From the NCBI GenBank assembly GCA_032250805.1, contig JAVVEM010000013.1, forward strand, positions 10,078 through 74,077: a stretch of DNA of 64,000 nucleotides, given 5' to 3'. The notes under the pieces are model-generated. The model saw nothing but the letters and a program-made list of their open reading frames with translations, had not been told where the DNA came from and made no database searches. This document shows, one piece after another, positions 52,055-60,835 of the stretch. The DNA is from B18-G4 sp032250805 (GTDB lineage Bacteria > Bacteroidota > Bacteroidia > Bacteroidales > B18-G4). The first letter of the stretch is position 1; the number at the start of each line of letters is the position of its first letter. A program made the translations under genes and the position numbers.

Positions 52055-53557
52055 ATGAAACTACCAAAATCATTTCATAACTGGACATCGCTTAGCGGAT
52101 CGATCATTGCGATCATCTCAATGTTCATGATTGTATTCCTCATTGTAATATCTTCCTTTTTGGGCGAGGGGAGTTCATACCTGGGGCTTGTGATCTATAT
52201 CCTGTTGCCTGTGATCCTCATCATTGGTTTGCTCATGATCCCGCTCGGGATGATTTTTTACAACAAAAAATTAAAGCGCACAGGCCAGATACAGATAAAA
52301 AAGTGGCCATACATTGACCTGAATACGACCCGGCACCGCAATGCTTTTCTGATTTTCACATTCGGGACGGTGGTGTTTCTGCTATTCTCAGCTGTTGGGA
52401 GCTATGAGGCTTTTCATTATACCGAATCAGTTGAATTTTGCGGTACCCTCTGCCACCAGGTGATGGAGCCCGAATATGTTGCGTACCAGAATTCGCCTCA
52501 TGCCAGGGTATCGTGTGTCGAGTGCCATGTTGGCTCAGGTGCAAACTGGTATGTCAGGTCGAAATTGTCGGGATTGTACCAGGTATATGCAGTGCTGACC
52601 AATAATTATCCCAGGCCAATTCCAACTCCCATCACAAACCTGCGACCGGCACGAGAGACCTGCGAGGAGTGTCACTGGCCTGAAAAATTCTATGCACGCA
52701 CCCTTCGCATCGAAAAGCACTACCTTGCCGACGAGGCCAACACAGAGTGGGATATTGCCCTGCAAATGAAAATCGGATCGTCGTACAGCGCCCTGGGTCT
52801 CAAAGAGGGGATCCACTGGCATATTAACCCTGATGTACGGATAGAATACATGGCTTCTCCCGATTCACACCGTGATACCATTCCCTGGGTAAAAATGACC
52901 AACCTGAAAACAGGCGAGGAAACCATATTTGAAGATCCGGATTATTTCGGCCTGGCCGATAAAATGGAAGGAATGGAGAACAGGATCATGGACTGCATGG
53001 ATTGTCATAACAGGCCTTCACATGATTATCAAACTCCTGTCCGCTTTATCAACGACGCCATTACAGCCGGCAGGATCCCCAGGGAATTGCCCGACATAAA
53101 ATCCCTGGCCATGGAAGTGATTAACAATGACTTTCCTACACTCGACAGTGCGTTTAGCTATATTGAGGCTGAGGTATTGATGTACTATGAATATATGCAT
53201 GAAGATATTTTTGAAAATGATATGCCACTGATCAAAAAAGCGATCTCGGCAATACAGAGTGCCTTCAGTAAAAATATTTTCCCGTATATGGGCGTGAGCT
53301 GGACCGCATATCCCAATCATATCGGGCATCTTGAATTTAACGGATGCTTCCGTTGCCATAACGACAGGCATGTTTCGGAGAGTGGAAAGATTATATCAAT
53401 GGACTGCAACCTTTGCCATACCATCATTGCGCAGGGTGCAGTTGATACGCTGCAAATGACCGATATGTACCAGTCGCTTGAGTTTGTGCATCCAAACGAC
53501 CCCAATGAAGCCTGGAAAAGGGAAGCCTGCTCTGCATGCCATAAAGAGCTATATTAG
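52055..53557 (+). CDS. Seven-heme NapC/NirT-type membrane cytochrome c
   Basis: A 500-residue cytochrome with seven CxxCH heme sites: Cys129 (CGTLCH, one residue longer), 154 (CVECH), 203 (CEECH), 314 (CMDCH), 431 (CFRCH), 451 (CNLCH) and 492 (CSACH). The N-terminus has two to three membrane helices (about 15-35, 45-65 and 92-115). This is the NapC/NirT quinol-dehydrogenase layout plus extra C-terminal hemes. It would carry electrons from the quinone pool to a periplasmic partner such as a nitrite, tetrathionate or metal reductase, but no partner gene is present. It needs a heme c maturation system from elsewhere. Confidence 0.93.
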   Translation: MKLPKSFHNWTSLSGSIIAIISMFMIVFLIVISSFLGEGSSYLGLVIYILLPVILIIGLLMIPLGMIFYNKKLKRTGQIQIKKWPYIDLNTTRHRNAFLIFTFGTVVFLLFSAVGSYEAFHYTESVEFCGTLCHQVMEPEYVAYQNSPHARVSCVECHVGSGANWYVRSKLSGLYQVYAVLTNNYPRPIPTPITNLRPARETCEECHWPEKFYARTLRIEKHYLADEANTEWDIALQMKIGSSYSALGLKEGIHWHINPDVRIEYMASPDSHRDTIPWVKMTNLKTGEETIFEDPDYFGLADKMEGMENRIMDCMDCHNRPSHDYQTPVRFINDAITAGRIPRELPDIKSLAMEVINNDFPTLDSAFSYIEAEVLMYYEYMHEDIFENDMPLIKKAISAIQSAFSKNIFPYMGVSWTAYPNHIGHLEFNGCFRCHNDRHVSESGKIISMDCNLCHTIIAQGAVDTLQMTDMYQSLEFVHPNDPNEAWKREACSACHKELY

Positions 53558-53573
53558 CACCATGATGCTTAAT

Positions 53574-53589
53574 TCCGGTAATCACCGGA
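53574..53589. terminator. Hairpin between convergent cytochrome and AEC genes
   Basis: TCCGGT and ACCGGA form a perfect 6-bp stem around AATC in the 35-base gap between the convergent stops at 53557 and 53593. No clear T-run follows, so it may end transcripts inefficiently or from both sides. Confidence 0.5.
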
Positions 53590-53592
53590 TCA

Positions 53593-54495
53593 CTATTGTA
53601 AATAATATATAATCAGGGGTATAGCAATAAGTCCTGCAAGGATCCCGAAAGAGACCATGGAGGCGGCATATTCCTTGTCGAGTTTTTCCATGGAAGCATA
53701 TATGATCGAATTAAATCCGATAGGGGCCGAGGCGCCGATAAGCACTACGGCCATGATCAAGCCATCCAGATCAAGAAGATAGCAAAAGCCAAGGCCGAGA
53801 AAAAATCCAAGCAGCATGCGGATGGCGATGCCCGCAAAAACTGAAACGGGTTTGATCAGCCTGATATTGAAAAATACCCCGAGGGTGATCATGATCAGGG
53901 GTATGGTAAGGTCGCCCAGAATTTGTAAAAGCCTGGCCGGTACCGGGGGGATCGCTGTATTGCTCAGGTTTAGCAGAACACCTGCGATCAGCGCCCACAA
54001 AGGAGGCGAAGCGGCAAATTTCTTTATCAGGATCTTATTTGAGTTTCCATGCTCGCCGTAGCGGCAGGCAATATAATATACCAGCGTGAAGGCCAGTGCC
54101 GCATTGCTGAAATCAAAGATCGACAGCACCGCCAGTCCTTCATCACCATATGCTGCGATCACAAAGGGAAGGGCAAAACCAATGTTCATGATCATTGTGC
54201 CCACCATAAGCACCCCGTGTGTCCTCCGGTCGAGTTTCATCATTTTTCCAATGATGTACGCTACGCCAAATTGTATCATGATAATGGAAAACGAGATCAG
54301 GGGCAGCCATGCCAGCTCTTTGGTAAGCTCTATACGTGTAAGGGAAAGGATGACCAGGGCAGGAAGGGATAAATAAAACACCACGCGCATAAAAACATCG
54401 CCGTGATCCTGCTTGAGCACTCCCAGCACCTTAAGTAAAAACCCCAATACAAAGATCAGGATAACAGGTATAAGGTTGTAGGCCAGGTTTTCCAT
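53593..54495 (-). CDS. AEC family transporter
   Basis: A 300-residue integral membrane protein of the auxin efflux carrier (AEC/bile-acid-like) superfamily with ten predicted helices in two inverted halves, for example LIPVILIFVLGFLLKVLGVL, SFSIIMIQFGVAYIIGKMM, GTMIMNIGFALPFVIAAYG, PLWALIAGVLLNLSNTAIP and IGASAPIGFNSIIYASMEK. Bacterial members export or take up dicarboxylates and related acids; the exact substrate is unknown. It converges on the cytochrome gene and is divergent from the peptidase gene, with 154 bases between. No operon partner is visible. Confidence 0.88.
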   Translation of the reverse strand: MENLAYNLIPVILIFVLGFLLKVLGVLKQDHGDVFMRVVFYLSLPALVILSLTRIELTKELAWLPLISFSIIMIQFGVAYIIGKMMKLDRRTHGVLMVGTMIMNIGFALPFVIAAYGDEGLAVLSIFDFSNAALAFTLVYYIACRYGEHGNSNKILIKKFAASPPLWALIAGVLLNLSNTAIPPVPARLLQILGDLTIPLIMITLGVFFNIRLIKPVSVFAGIAIRMLLGFFLGLGFCYLLDLDGLIMAVVLIGASAPIGFNSIIYASMEKLDKEYAASMVSFGILAGLIAIPLIIYYLQ

Positions 54496-54596
54496 GATTT
54501 ATTTATGATCAGCGAAGATAGGGAAATATGTTCAGATGACCGGAATGAGAAACATTATAATGAGCCTGCATAAATTAATTCCACCTTCCCTGAATC

Positions 54597-54626
54597 TTGC
54601 CCTTAATAGATAATACCGTATCTTTG
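54597..54626 (+). promoter_or_regulatory. Promoter of the M28 peptidase gene
   Basis: TTG (54597-54599), 19 bases, TATCTTTG (54619-54626): full match to the Bacteroidota consensus, 24 bases before the GTG start at 54650. Confidence 0.7.
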
Positions 54627-54649
54627 CTTTCACTAAAAAAATTTATACC

Positions 54650-56305
54650 GTGAAGAAAATATATCTACTCCTTATTGCAATGGCGACGGGACTGTTCCTA
54701 AGCGCACAGGTTGCTTACAGTCCGCTGGTCGATTCACTGAAAAACGAAATTACCGAATCAACTGTTTCAGTCCTGCTGGAAGAGCTTTCCGGCGAGGTAC
54801 CGGTAATGATCGGCGGGAATCAATATACACTCGACTCAAGGCATTCCTTTTCAAGCTTTAACCCGCTTGCGGCCCAATGGATCTATGAACAGTTCGAAGC
54901 TATGGGCCTTCCCGTTGAATATCATTACTTCAACAACAACGGCGAAAATGTCGTTGCTACGATTACAGGCAGTCAGTTTCCTGATAAGCAATTCATCGTT
55001 TGTGCGTATTATGACGACATGCCACAGGGTGATGATGCTCCGGGAGCCGACGACAATGCTTCGGGCGTAGTTGGTGTGCTTGAAACTGCGCGCCTTCTGA
55101 AAGATTATGACCTGAAATATACGGTTAAATTTATCGCTTTTGATGAAGAAGAACAAGGTTTGATTGGAAGTAATGCCTATGCCGGCCAGGCTGCACAAAA
55201 TGGCGATGATATTTTGGGGGTGCTCAATCTCGATATGATCGCCTATGATTCAGATGGCGACTACGAAATGTCGATATCCACCAATACACAATCAACACCT
55301 TTTACCAATGATTACACCGCCGTTTTGGCAACTTATGACTTCGACTTCAGCCATAACTATATCACAACAGGTGCCAGCGACCATTCTCCCTTCTGGAACA
55401 ATGGCTACCAGGCCATTCTTGCAATAGAGGACTGGTACGATTTCAATGCCTTTTATCATACCACCAATGATATTTTCGATAATTGCAATATTCCCTATTT
55501 TCATCAGATGGTGCAGGCAGCCTTCGCCACTATGGCAACACACGGCATGGATATGAAAATGGAATTGATTCATGAACCGCTTGCATCAGGAAATTTTACA
55601 AATGACAGGGAGGCCATGCTGGTTATCAATACAAGCCATCCAATTGCTACAGGCTCTGGTTCCCCGCGATTATATTACAGGCTTGATGAGGGTGCATTTA
55701 TGGAATTACAGGCTGCTTCATCCATTCAGGATACTTTTTACTTTACCATTCCGGGGCAGGCTGCACCCACAAAGGTTGACTATTATTTTGGAGTTCAGAA
55801 TGAAGATGCCAGCCTGGTGGCAACCCTTCCTGCCGGAGGCAGGGGGCTGAACCCCCCGGGCAACATTGCTCCTGAAATTTTTTATTCCTACCTGATCGCC
55901 GACGTCAGTTCGCTGGCGGATTGCAGCAACACTGTTCCGAAAGCCATTAATGACCTGGAGAATCTTTATGATACGATTTTTGTAGATCAGGAAGGCGCAC
56001 TTTTCGACCTGAATGTGATGGTCGACATAACCCACACATATACCGGCGATGTTGAAATATATCTTATCAGTCCCGGAGGCACCGAAATTAAACTCAGTGT
56101 GGGAAATGGCGCATCAGGGAACAATTACTCAGGTACCATTTTTGATGATCAAGCCGATATATCCATCTCGCAGGGAGCGCCCCCCTATAATGGCTCATAC
56201 AGGCCCGACGAACCATTGGCGATCACATCTTCCTGTGGAATGCCGGAAACCTGGTGCCGGGAAGATATTTTTACAGAATACAAACCGATGATAAGGTTGA
56301 AGTAA
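54650..56305 (+). CDS. Secreted M28 aminopeptidase, C-terminus truncated by frame break
   Basis: Zinc peptidase of family M28. GTG start, then a signal peptide (MKKIYLLLIAMATGLFLSAQ), a catalytic domain with metal ligands in DDNASGVVGVLETARLL and AFDEEEQGLIGSNAY (acidic Glu-Glu), Asp in NLDMIAYDSDG and His in TGASDHSPFW. A 30-residue linker and a region like an Ig-type fold follow, then a proprotein-convertase P domain from about 420 (DLNVMVDITHTYTGDVEIYL). The P domain stops after SYRPDEPLA at about residue 523, and the last 29 residues are out of frame with it. The in-frame continuation at 56219-56328 codes a T9SS sorting tail in another frame. The catalytic part looks intact, but secretion is probably impaired. 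Sequencing or assembly error is possible. Confidence 0.85.
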   Translation: MKKIYLLLIAMATGLFLSAQVAYSPLVDSLKNEITESTVSVLLEELSGEVPVMIGGNQYTLDSRHSFSSFNPLAAQWIYEQFEAMGLPVEYHYFNNNGENVVATITGSQFPDKQFIVCAYYDDMPQGDDAPGADDNASGVVGVLETARLLKDYDLKYTVKFIAFDEEEQGLIGSNAYAGQAAQNGDDILGVLNLDMIAYDSDGDYEMSISTNTQSTPFTNDYTAVLATYDFDFSHNYITTGASDHSPFWNNGYQAILAIEDWYDFNAFYHTTNDIFDNCNIPYFHQMVQAAFATMATHGMDMKMELIHEPLASGNFTNDREAMLVINTSHPIATGSGSPRLYYRLDEGAFMELQAASSIQDTFYFTIPGQAAPTKVDYYFGVQNEDASLVATLPAGGRGLNPPGNIAPEIFYSYLIADVSSLADCSNTVPKAINDLENLYDTIFVDQEGALFDLNVMVDITHTYTGDVEIYLISPGGTEIKLSVGNGASGNNYSGTIFDDQADISISQGAPPYNGSYRPDEPLAITSSCGMPETWCREDIFTEYKPMIRLK

Positions 56306-56328
56306 AATCCATGCTGATTATAAAATAA
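56219..56328 (+). pseudogene. Out-of-frame remnant of a T9SS type A sorting domain
   Basis: Read in the frame of base 56221, this strip encodes HIFLWNAGNLVPGRYFYRIQ and ends in KSMLIIK followed by a stop at 56326-56328. The aromatic GRYFYRIQ strand and lysine-ended tail are typical of T9SS type A C-terminal domains. The same bases are read in a different frame by the peptidase upstream. The middle of the sorting domain and the end of the P domain are missing, so the change was a deletion, not only a single-base shift. Confidence 0.65.
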
Positions 56329-56334
56329 TGAATT

Positions 56335-57042
56335 ATGAAGCTGAACAGAATCCTTCTTAAATTGAGCGGCGAAGCCCTGATGGGTGAAAAAGACCATGGC
56401 ATCGACCCTGAACGTTTATTGCAGTTTGCTTCTGAAATAGCCGAAGCTGCTTCAAGTGGCACCCAGATCGCTATTGTGATTGGAGGAGGGAATATTTTCA
56501 GGGGACTGGAAGGTGCCACTGAAGGTATGGATCGTGTGCAGGGCGATTATATGGGGATGTTGGCAACGGTGATCAACAGTTTGGCCCTCCAGGCTGAACT
56601 GGAGAAACAGCATGTTGAAACTGAGCTTTTTTCAGGCATGCTGATCAGACCTGTGGCCAGGCCTATGAGTGCACGACAGGCAATAGCAGAACTTGACAGG
56701 GGAAAAGTGGTGATCATCTGCGGAGGTACCGGCAACCCATACTTTACAACCGATTCAGCCTCGGCATTGCGTGCGCTCGAGATCAAAGCCAACATTTTAT
56801 TAAAAGGTACACGGGTGGATGGCGTATACTCGGCCGATCCAGAGAAAGACTCCTCGGCGGTGAAGTACGACAGTTTGAGCTTTGATGAAGCTCTGGAAAA
56901 AGGACTCCGGGTGATGGATCAGACGGCCTTTACCCTGTGCAGGGAAAACAAGCTGCCGGTTTATGTGTTTAACATGAACGAAAAAGGAAATCTGCTGAAG
57001 GTTTTGGCAGGAAACAATATAGGTACATTGATCAATTCATAA
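56335..57042 (+). CDS. pyrH: UMP kinase
   Basis: Phosphorylates UMP to UDP for pyrimidine nucleotide supply; bacterial hexameric type of the amino-acid kinase fold. The 235-residue protein begins with the motif RILLKLSGEALMG; IVIGGGNIFRG, MGMLATVINSLAL and ICGGTGNPYFTTDSA are all conserved. The start ATG at 56335 follows the out-of-frame remnant of the peptidase gene by 6 bases. It is followed by frr with an intervening promoter; pyrH-frr pairing is widespread. Confidence 0.97.
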   Translation: MKLNRILLKLSGEALMGEKDHGIDPERLLQFASEIAEAASSGTQIAIVIGGGNIFRGLEGATEGMDRVQGDYMGMLATVINSLALQAELEKQHVETELFSGMLIRPVARPMSARQAIAELDRGKVVIICGGTGNPYFTTDSASALRALEIKANILLKGTRVDGVYSADPEKDSSAVKYDSLSFDEALEKGLRVMDQTAFTLCRENKLPVYVFNMNEKGNLLKVLAGNNIGTLINS

Positions 57043-57057
57043 AAAATATTATATTTG
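57028..57057 (+). promoter_or_regulatory. Promoter of frr inside the end of pyrH
   Basis: TTG (57028-57030), 19 bases, TATATTTG (57050-57057); full match to the Bacteroidota consensus. The -33 box overlaps the last codons of pyrH. The frr ATG is 27 bases further on, so frr can be transcribed apart from pyrH. Confidence 0.65.
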
Positions 57058-57084
57058 TTATCATAACATTAAAATACCAGCATC

Positions 57085-57648
57085 ATGAACGAAGAAGCGC
57101 AAATGTGCCTGGATGAAGCCAAAGAAGGGATGGAGAATGCTCTAAGCCATCTTGAAAAGGAGTTTCAGAAAATACGTGCCGGAAAAGCAAGTCCGCAGAT
57201 GCTTGAAGGCGTAAAAATTGATTATTACGGGGCAATGACCCCCATCGAACAAACGGCAAATATCAACACACCGGACCCACGCCAGATTATCGTTCAGCCC
57301 TGGGATAAAAGCATTTTGGGTGAGCTGGAAAAGGCCATTCGCAATGCCAATCTGGGATTTAATCCTAAAAACGAAGGCGAAGTGCTCCGCATCAGCGTGC
57401 CACCGCTCACTGAGCAACGAAGGCTTGAACTGGTGAAAAAGGCCAAAATCGAAGCCGAAAATACAAGGATCAGCATCAGAAATACACGAAGAACCGCCAA
57501 CGACTTTGCCAAAAGCCTCGAAAAAGAAGGCCTGCCCGAAGATGAATCAAAAAGGGTTCAGGACAAAATACAGGAGATTACCGATGAGTATACCAAAAAA
57601 GTTGATGATATGCTCGAGGTGAAGGAAAAGGATATGATGACGGTTTGA
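57085..57648 (+). CDS. frr: Ribosome recycling factor
   Basis: Splits post-termination ribosomes together with EF-G. The 187-residue length, the hinge segment HLEKEFQKIRAGKASPQMLEGV, PIEQTANINTPDPRQIIVQPWD and the C-terminal helix RRTANDFAKSLEKEGLPEDESKRVQDKIQ are typical. It has its own promoter and follows pyrH by 42 bases. The next gene is on the opposite strand. Confidence 0.97.
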   Translation: MNEEAQMCLDEAKEGMENALSHLEKEFQKIRAGKASPQMLEGVKIDYYGAMTPIEQTANINTPDPRQIIVQPWDKSILGELEKAIRNANLGFNPKNEGEVLRISVPPLTEQRRLELVKKAKIEAENTRISIRNTRRTANDFAKSLEKEGLPEDESKRVQDKIQEITDEYTKKVDDMLEVKEKDMMTV

Positions 57649-57708
57649 TCCGTAAGGCCCGATAACCTGCACCGGACAAAATAAAAATACGCATCACTTT
57701 CAGGCGCA

Positions 57709-58722
57709 TTATTCAGTGCAATTTCTGCAAATTTCAATTTTACTTCTGTCGTTCAGGATTTGCGTTCTGAAGCTTTGGTATGCTTCGCTTTTCCATATTT
57801 TTGCAAAGTTGTTACGATCAAGCGATCCCAGCTTATGCGATGCATCCTTGTCGAAGCAACACGGAACAATGGTGCCATCCCAGGTGATCACAGCACCACT
57901 CCACATCCTGAAACAATGGTTTTTTAAAGGTTTTTTTAATTTCCATCTGCCTTCTGCAGTCTTCACGTAGCGGGCATATTTCGGATCATCGGGAATGCGG
58001 TCGTTGTCATTCGCATAATTGTATACCTGCGCAGTTTTCAGATCCAGCCTGTCGACACCAAGTTTCCCTGCCAGTGCTTTAATTTCGGGGATCTGGTGCT
58101 GGTTGGATTTGAGAACCAGAAACTGCACAATGACGTAGGGCGTCGTCGAGGCCAGTTGCTTTTTCCATTTTACGATATTCGCAACACCTTCGGTAACCTG
58201 GTCCAGCTTGCCCCCGATCCTGTACTGCTGGTAAGTTTCCTGTGTGGTGCCGTCGATTGAAATGATCAGACGATGCAAGCCTGATTCAACAGTTTTACGC
58301 GCATTTTCGTCGGTCAGAAAATGTGCATTGGTGCTTGTAGCCGTATATACCTTTTCCTTTGCAGCATATTGCACCATTTCAAAAAATGCTGGATTCAGGT
58401 AGGGCTCGCCCTGGAAATACAACATGAGCCAGATCAGTTTAGCCTTTAGCTGGTCGATGGCATTTTTAAATATATCGGCGGGCATCATGCCGGTTGGACG
58501 GCTGAATTTTCTGAGCCCGGCCGGGCATTCAGGGCATCGCAGGTTGCAGGAGGTGGTTGGTTCAATAGAAATTGATGTTGGCAGGCCACAATGCTTTGGC
58601 CTGCGCAGCAGAATGCTTGCAACATAACTGAAATGAATACACAGCGCATTTATCAGCTTACTTGCATTTAGTGTAGCGATAAAATTGATCCCATCTCTTA
58701 TGGCCGGAAGGGTTTTTCTCAT
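57709..58722 (-). CDS. Radical SAM protein with SPASM domain
   Basis: A 337-residue radical SAM enzyme. The first Fe-S site is TTSCNLRCPECPAG (Cx3Cx2C). The C-terminal SPASM region has cysteines in NHCFRMW, VPCCFDKD and IEICRNCTE, giving room for one auxiliary cluster. The middle segment VDRLDLKTAQVYNYAND is like radical SAM/SPASM maturases of peptides or small cofactors. No substrate peptide or partner gene is obvious nearby. It is divergent from the CYTH gene; a -7 match lies 50 bases upstream. Confidence 0.88.
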   Translation of the reverse strand: MRKTLPAIRDGINFIATLNASKLINALCIHFSYVASILLRRPKHCGLPTSISIEPTTSCNLRCPECPAGLRKFSRPTGMMPADIFKNAIDQLKAKLIWLMLYFQGEPYLNPAFFEMVQYAAKEKVYTATSTNAHFLTDENARKTVESGLHRLIISIDGTTQETYQQYRIGGKLDQVTEGVANIVKWKKQLASTTPYVIVQFLVLKSNQHQIPEIKALAGKLGVDRLDLKTAQVYNYANDNDRIPDDPKYARYVKTAEGRWKLKKPLKNHCFRMWSGAVITWDGTIVPCCFDKDASHKLGSLDRNNFAKIWKSEAYQSFRTQILNDRSKIEICRNCTE

Positions 58723-58771
58723 TTCAATGCAAATATGTTCTGTCCAGGCATAATCTGTATTTGAATGTAAA

Positions 58772-58779
58772 CAAAGGTA
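58772..58779 (-). promoter_or_regulatory. -7 box for the radical SAM gene
   Basis: Reads TACCTTTG on the minus strand, matching TAnnTTTG, 50 bases before the ATG at 58722. No clear TTG at -33, so it is a weaker match. Confidence 0.4.
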
Positions 58780-58927
58780 TAAAAATCGTGTTCCTGATGA
58801 TGAACGGAAAAAGACATTGATTAGCTTTGCACGTTATCATTGGGAATGGCCCGAACACCTGCCCGCAATTATGGCTCTTCGAAGCGGCCATTGCAATTTT
58901 CTTGCGTATCTTCGTATTTTCTGCCTT

Positions 58928-59440
58928 ATGCCAGTCAATATTGAAATAAAAGCCCGCTGCCCCGACCCGGAATTGATTGCCCGTATTCTTCGTGCCAACA
59001 GTGCTGAGCATAAGGGCCGCGATCACCAGGTGGATACATATTTTGCGGCGAAAACCGGACGCCTGAAATTGCGCGAGGGAAATATTGAAAATAATCTTAT
59101 TTACTATTGTCGCAATAATGTGTCGGGGCCAAAAAAATCGGAGGTCGTACTTTATCCGGCAGGCAAAAACCCCGGATTAAAGAACATTCTCCGTAAAGTG
59201 CTTGGCATTAAGACAATTGTTGATAAGCAACGCGATATTTATTTTATCGATAATGTCAAGTTTCATATTGACAGGGTAAAGGATCTGGGCGATTTTGTGG
59301 AGATCGAAGCCATTGGTGAGGCGGGGCAGGAGGAAACGCTCAACAAACAATGCCGGTTTTACATGGATCTGTTAATGATCCATGAGGATAATCTGATCGG
59401 CCAATCATACAGCGACCTGTTAATGGAAAATAATAAATGA
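58928..59440 (+). CDS. CYTH-domain (class IV adenylate cyclase/thiamine triphosphatase-like) protein
   Basis: A 170-residue triphosphate tunnel metalloenzyme. The ExExK-type start is VNIEIKARCPDP; the tunnel residues continue in GRLKLREG, the Arg/Lys pairs and FVEIEAIG near the C-terminus. Members hydrolyse thiamine triphosphate or polyphosphate, or make cAMP; which applies here is not readable. The ATG at 58928 begins the conserved strand; the upstream in-frame start at 58817 adds no homology. Its stop overlaps the next gene in an ATGA junction, so both are coupled. Confidence 0.85.
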   Translation: MPVNIEIKARCPDPELIARILRANSAEHKGRDHQVDTYFAAKTGRLKLREGNIENNLIYYCRNNVSGPKKSEVVLYPAGKNPGLKNILRKVLGIKTIVDKQRDIYFIDNVKFHIDRVKDLGDFVEIEAIGEAGQEETLNKQCRFYMDLLMIHEDNLIGQSYSDLLMENNK

Positions 59441-60726
59441 TGAAAAAATTCAAAACAATATACCTGGCGATTGGCCTGATACTGCTTGGGAGCCTTGTCT
59501 GCCAATCGCAAAACAGCCTTGTGTCAAATGCGATAAAGGCATATAGTGAGGGTGATTTTGAGCAAGCTTTCGAACTTACCGGCGATGCCCTCGTTCATAT
59601 AGATGCCCTTAGCGGCGACTATATCCCGGCAGCTTACTACTATCGGGGAAAATCACGTATTCAGATTCTTCGGATTGCCCTCGAGGAGGGAGATAATGAG
59701 CGTTTGGCCGGCATGCAGAATGCCTTGATCGAGAGCTATTACGATTACAATGAAGCACTAAAAACGGCAAACGACAAACTTAGCATCGATATCCGGCGCG
59801 ACCTGGCCGACCTCTACAGTCCATTGCTTCAGACCGGCCTCTCAGCGCTCAATACAGCTAAAAATGATGATCAGCCCGGCAATGTCCGCGAATCAGCATT
59901 GCAGGCGTCGCTCGGATATTTGCAGGCAGCCGCAAATATCAGCCAAACCTACCTGGTTTATGACCTTTTAGGGCAGGCAATGATGATGACAGGTGATTCA
60001 TCTGCCGCTTTGATAAATTTTAATCTGGGCATCCCGGCCTATCGCGAGCGGCCCCCTGCAACACCGGATTTTTTGATGGCTTATGTGTATTTCAGAAAAG
60101 CCATTATCGAACGATATTTTTTGAAGGATAACAATAAGGCCCTGGCCAGTCTGATGGAAGGCCAGAACATGCTTAAGCGCGAATACAGCAAATCAGGAGG
60201 CGCACTCAGCAGGGAAGACAGGCAGGCATACGAATCAGGTATGATCGACCTTATTGGTTTTGAACTGGATATATACCTTGGTGATCCCGCTTTGATTGAC
60301 GATGCCCTGGTCAGGTTCAGGGAGGTGATGAGCCTTTATCCCGAAGATTACGATATCCATGTTTCCTATGCAAACCTGCTCGAAAAAGTAGATATGAACC
60401 TGGCCATAGATGCTTACGAAACCGCTATCAGCATTGATGACAGCCGGGAACTGGCCTATTTTAACCTGGGTGCCTTATATAATAACCTTGGCTCTGATGT
60501 TTACCTGAAAGGATTAAATGAAGATACAGATGCCATGGCCGACAGCCTGTACAATGAAGCCAATAAATATTTTCGCAAAGCATATATCAACATGGAGCAG
60601 GCATATAACCGCAATCCCAAATTCCTGCCATCAATCAGGGCGCTGGTGCAGCTTGCCAGAACCCTTGGTATTGAAGAAAAGGCCGAATTTTATAAGCGTA
60701 AGGAATTGGAGCTGCGAGGCTTTTAG
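59437..60726 (+). CDS. Exported TPR-like repeat protein
   Basis: A 429-residue protein with a signal peptide (KTIYLAIGLILLGSLVCQSQ; the Cys may make it a lipoprotein) and helical repeats of the tetratricopeptide kind: AIKAYSEGDFEQAFELT near the N-terminus, YLVYDLLGQAMMMTGDSSAAL in the middle, and AIDAYETAISIDDSRELAYFNLGALYNNLG near the end. It probably serves as a periplasmic protein-binding scaffold. Start overlaps the CYTH stop by 4 bases (ATGA). The next gene, an S9 peptidase, follows after 171 bases with its own promoter. Function unknown. Confidence 0.78.
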   Translation: MMKKFKTIYLAIGLILLGSLVCQSQNSLVSNAIKAYSEGDFEQAFELTGDALVHIDALSGDYIPAAYYYRGKSRIQILRIALEEGDNERLAGMQNALIESYYDYNEALKTANDKLSIDIRRDLADLYSPLLQTGLSALNTAKNDDQPGNVRESALQASLGYLQAAANISQTYLVYDLLGQAMMMTGDSSAALINFNLGIPAYRERPPATPDFLMAYVYFRKAIIERYFLKDNNKALASLMEGQNMLKREYSKSGGALSREDRQAYESGMIDLIGFELDIYLGDPALIDDALVRFREVMSLYPEDYDIHVSYANLLEKVDMNLAIDAYETAISIDDSRELAYFNLGALYNNLGSDVYLKGLNEDTDAMADSLYNEANKYFRKAYINMEQAYNRNPKFLPSIRALVQLARTLGIEEKAEFYKRKELELRGF

Positions 60727-60835
60727 GCATCGCCCGCAGCGGCCCTCAAATCAATAAGATGTTTTCAGGCAAACAAATACATAACGATACAGCTCATCCT
60801 GGGCTAATTATTTTTTATCTAAATTCTGTTTTTAC

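Noticed and set aside
58817..58927. Longer N-terminus for the CYTH protein
   Set aside because: The added 37 residues have no similarity to the family, and the conserved first strand starts at 58928.
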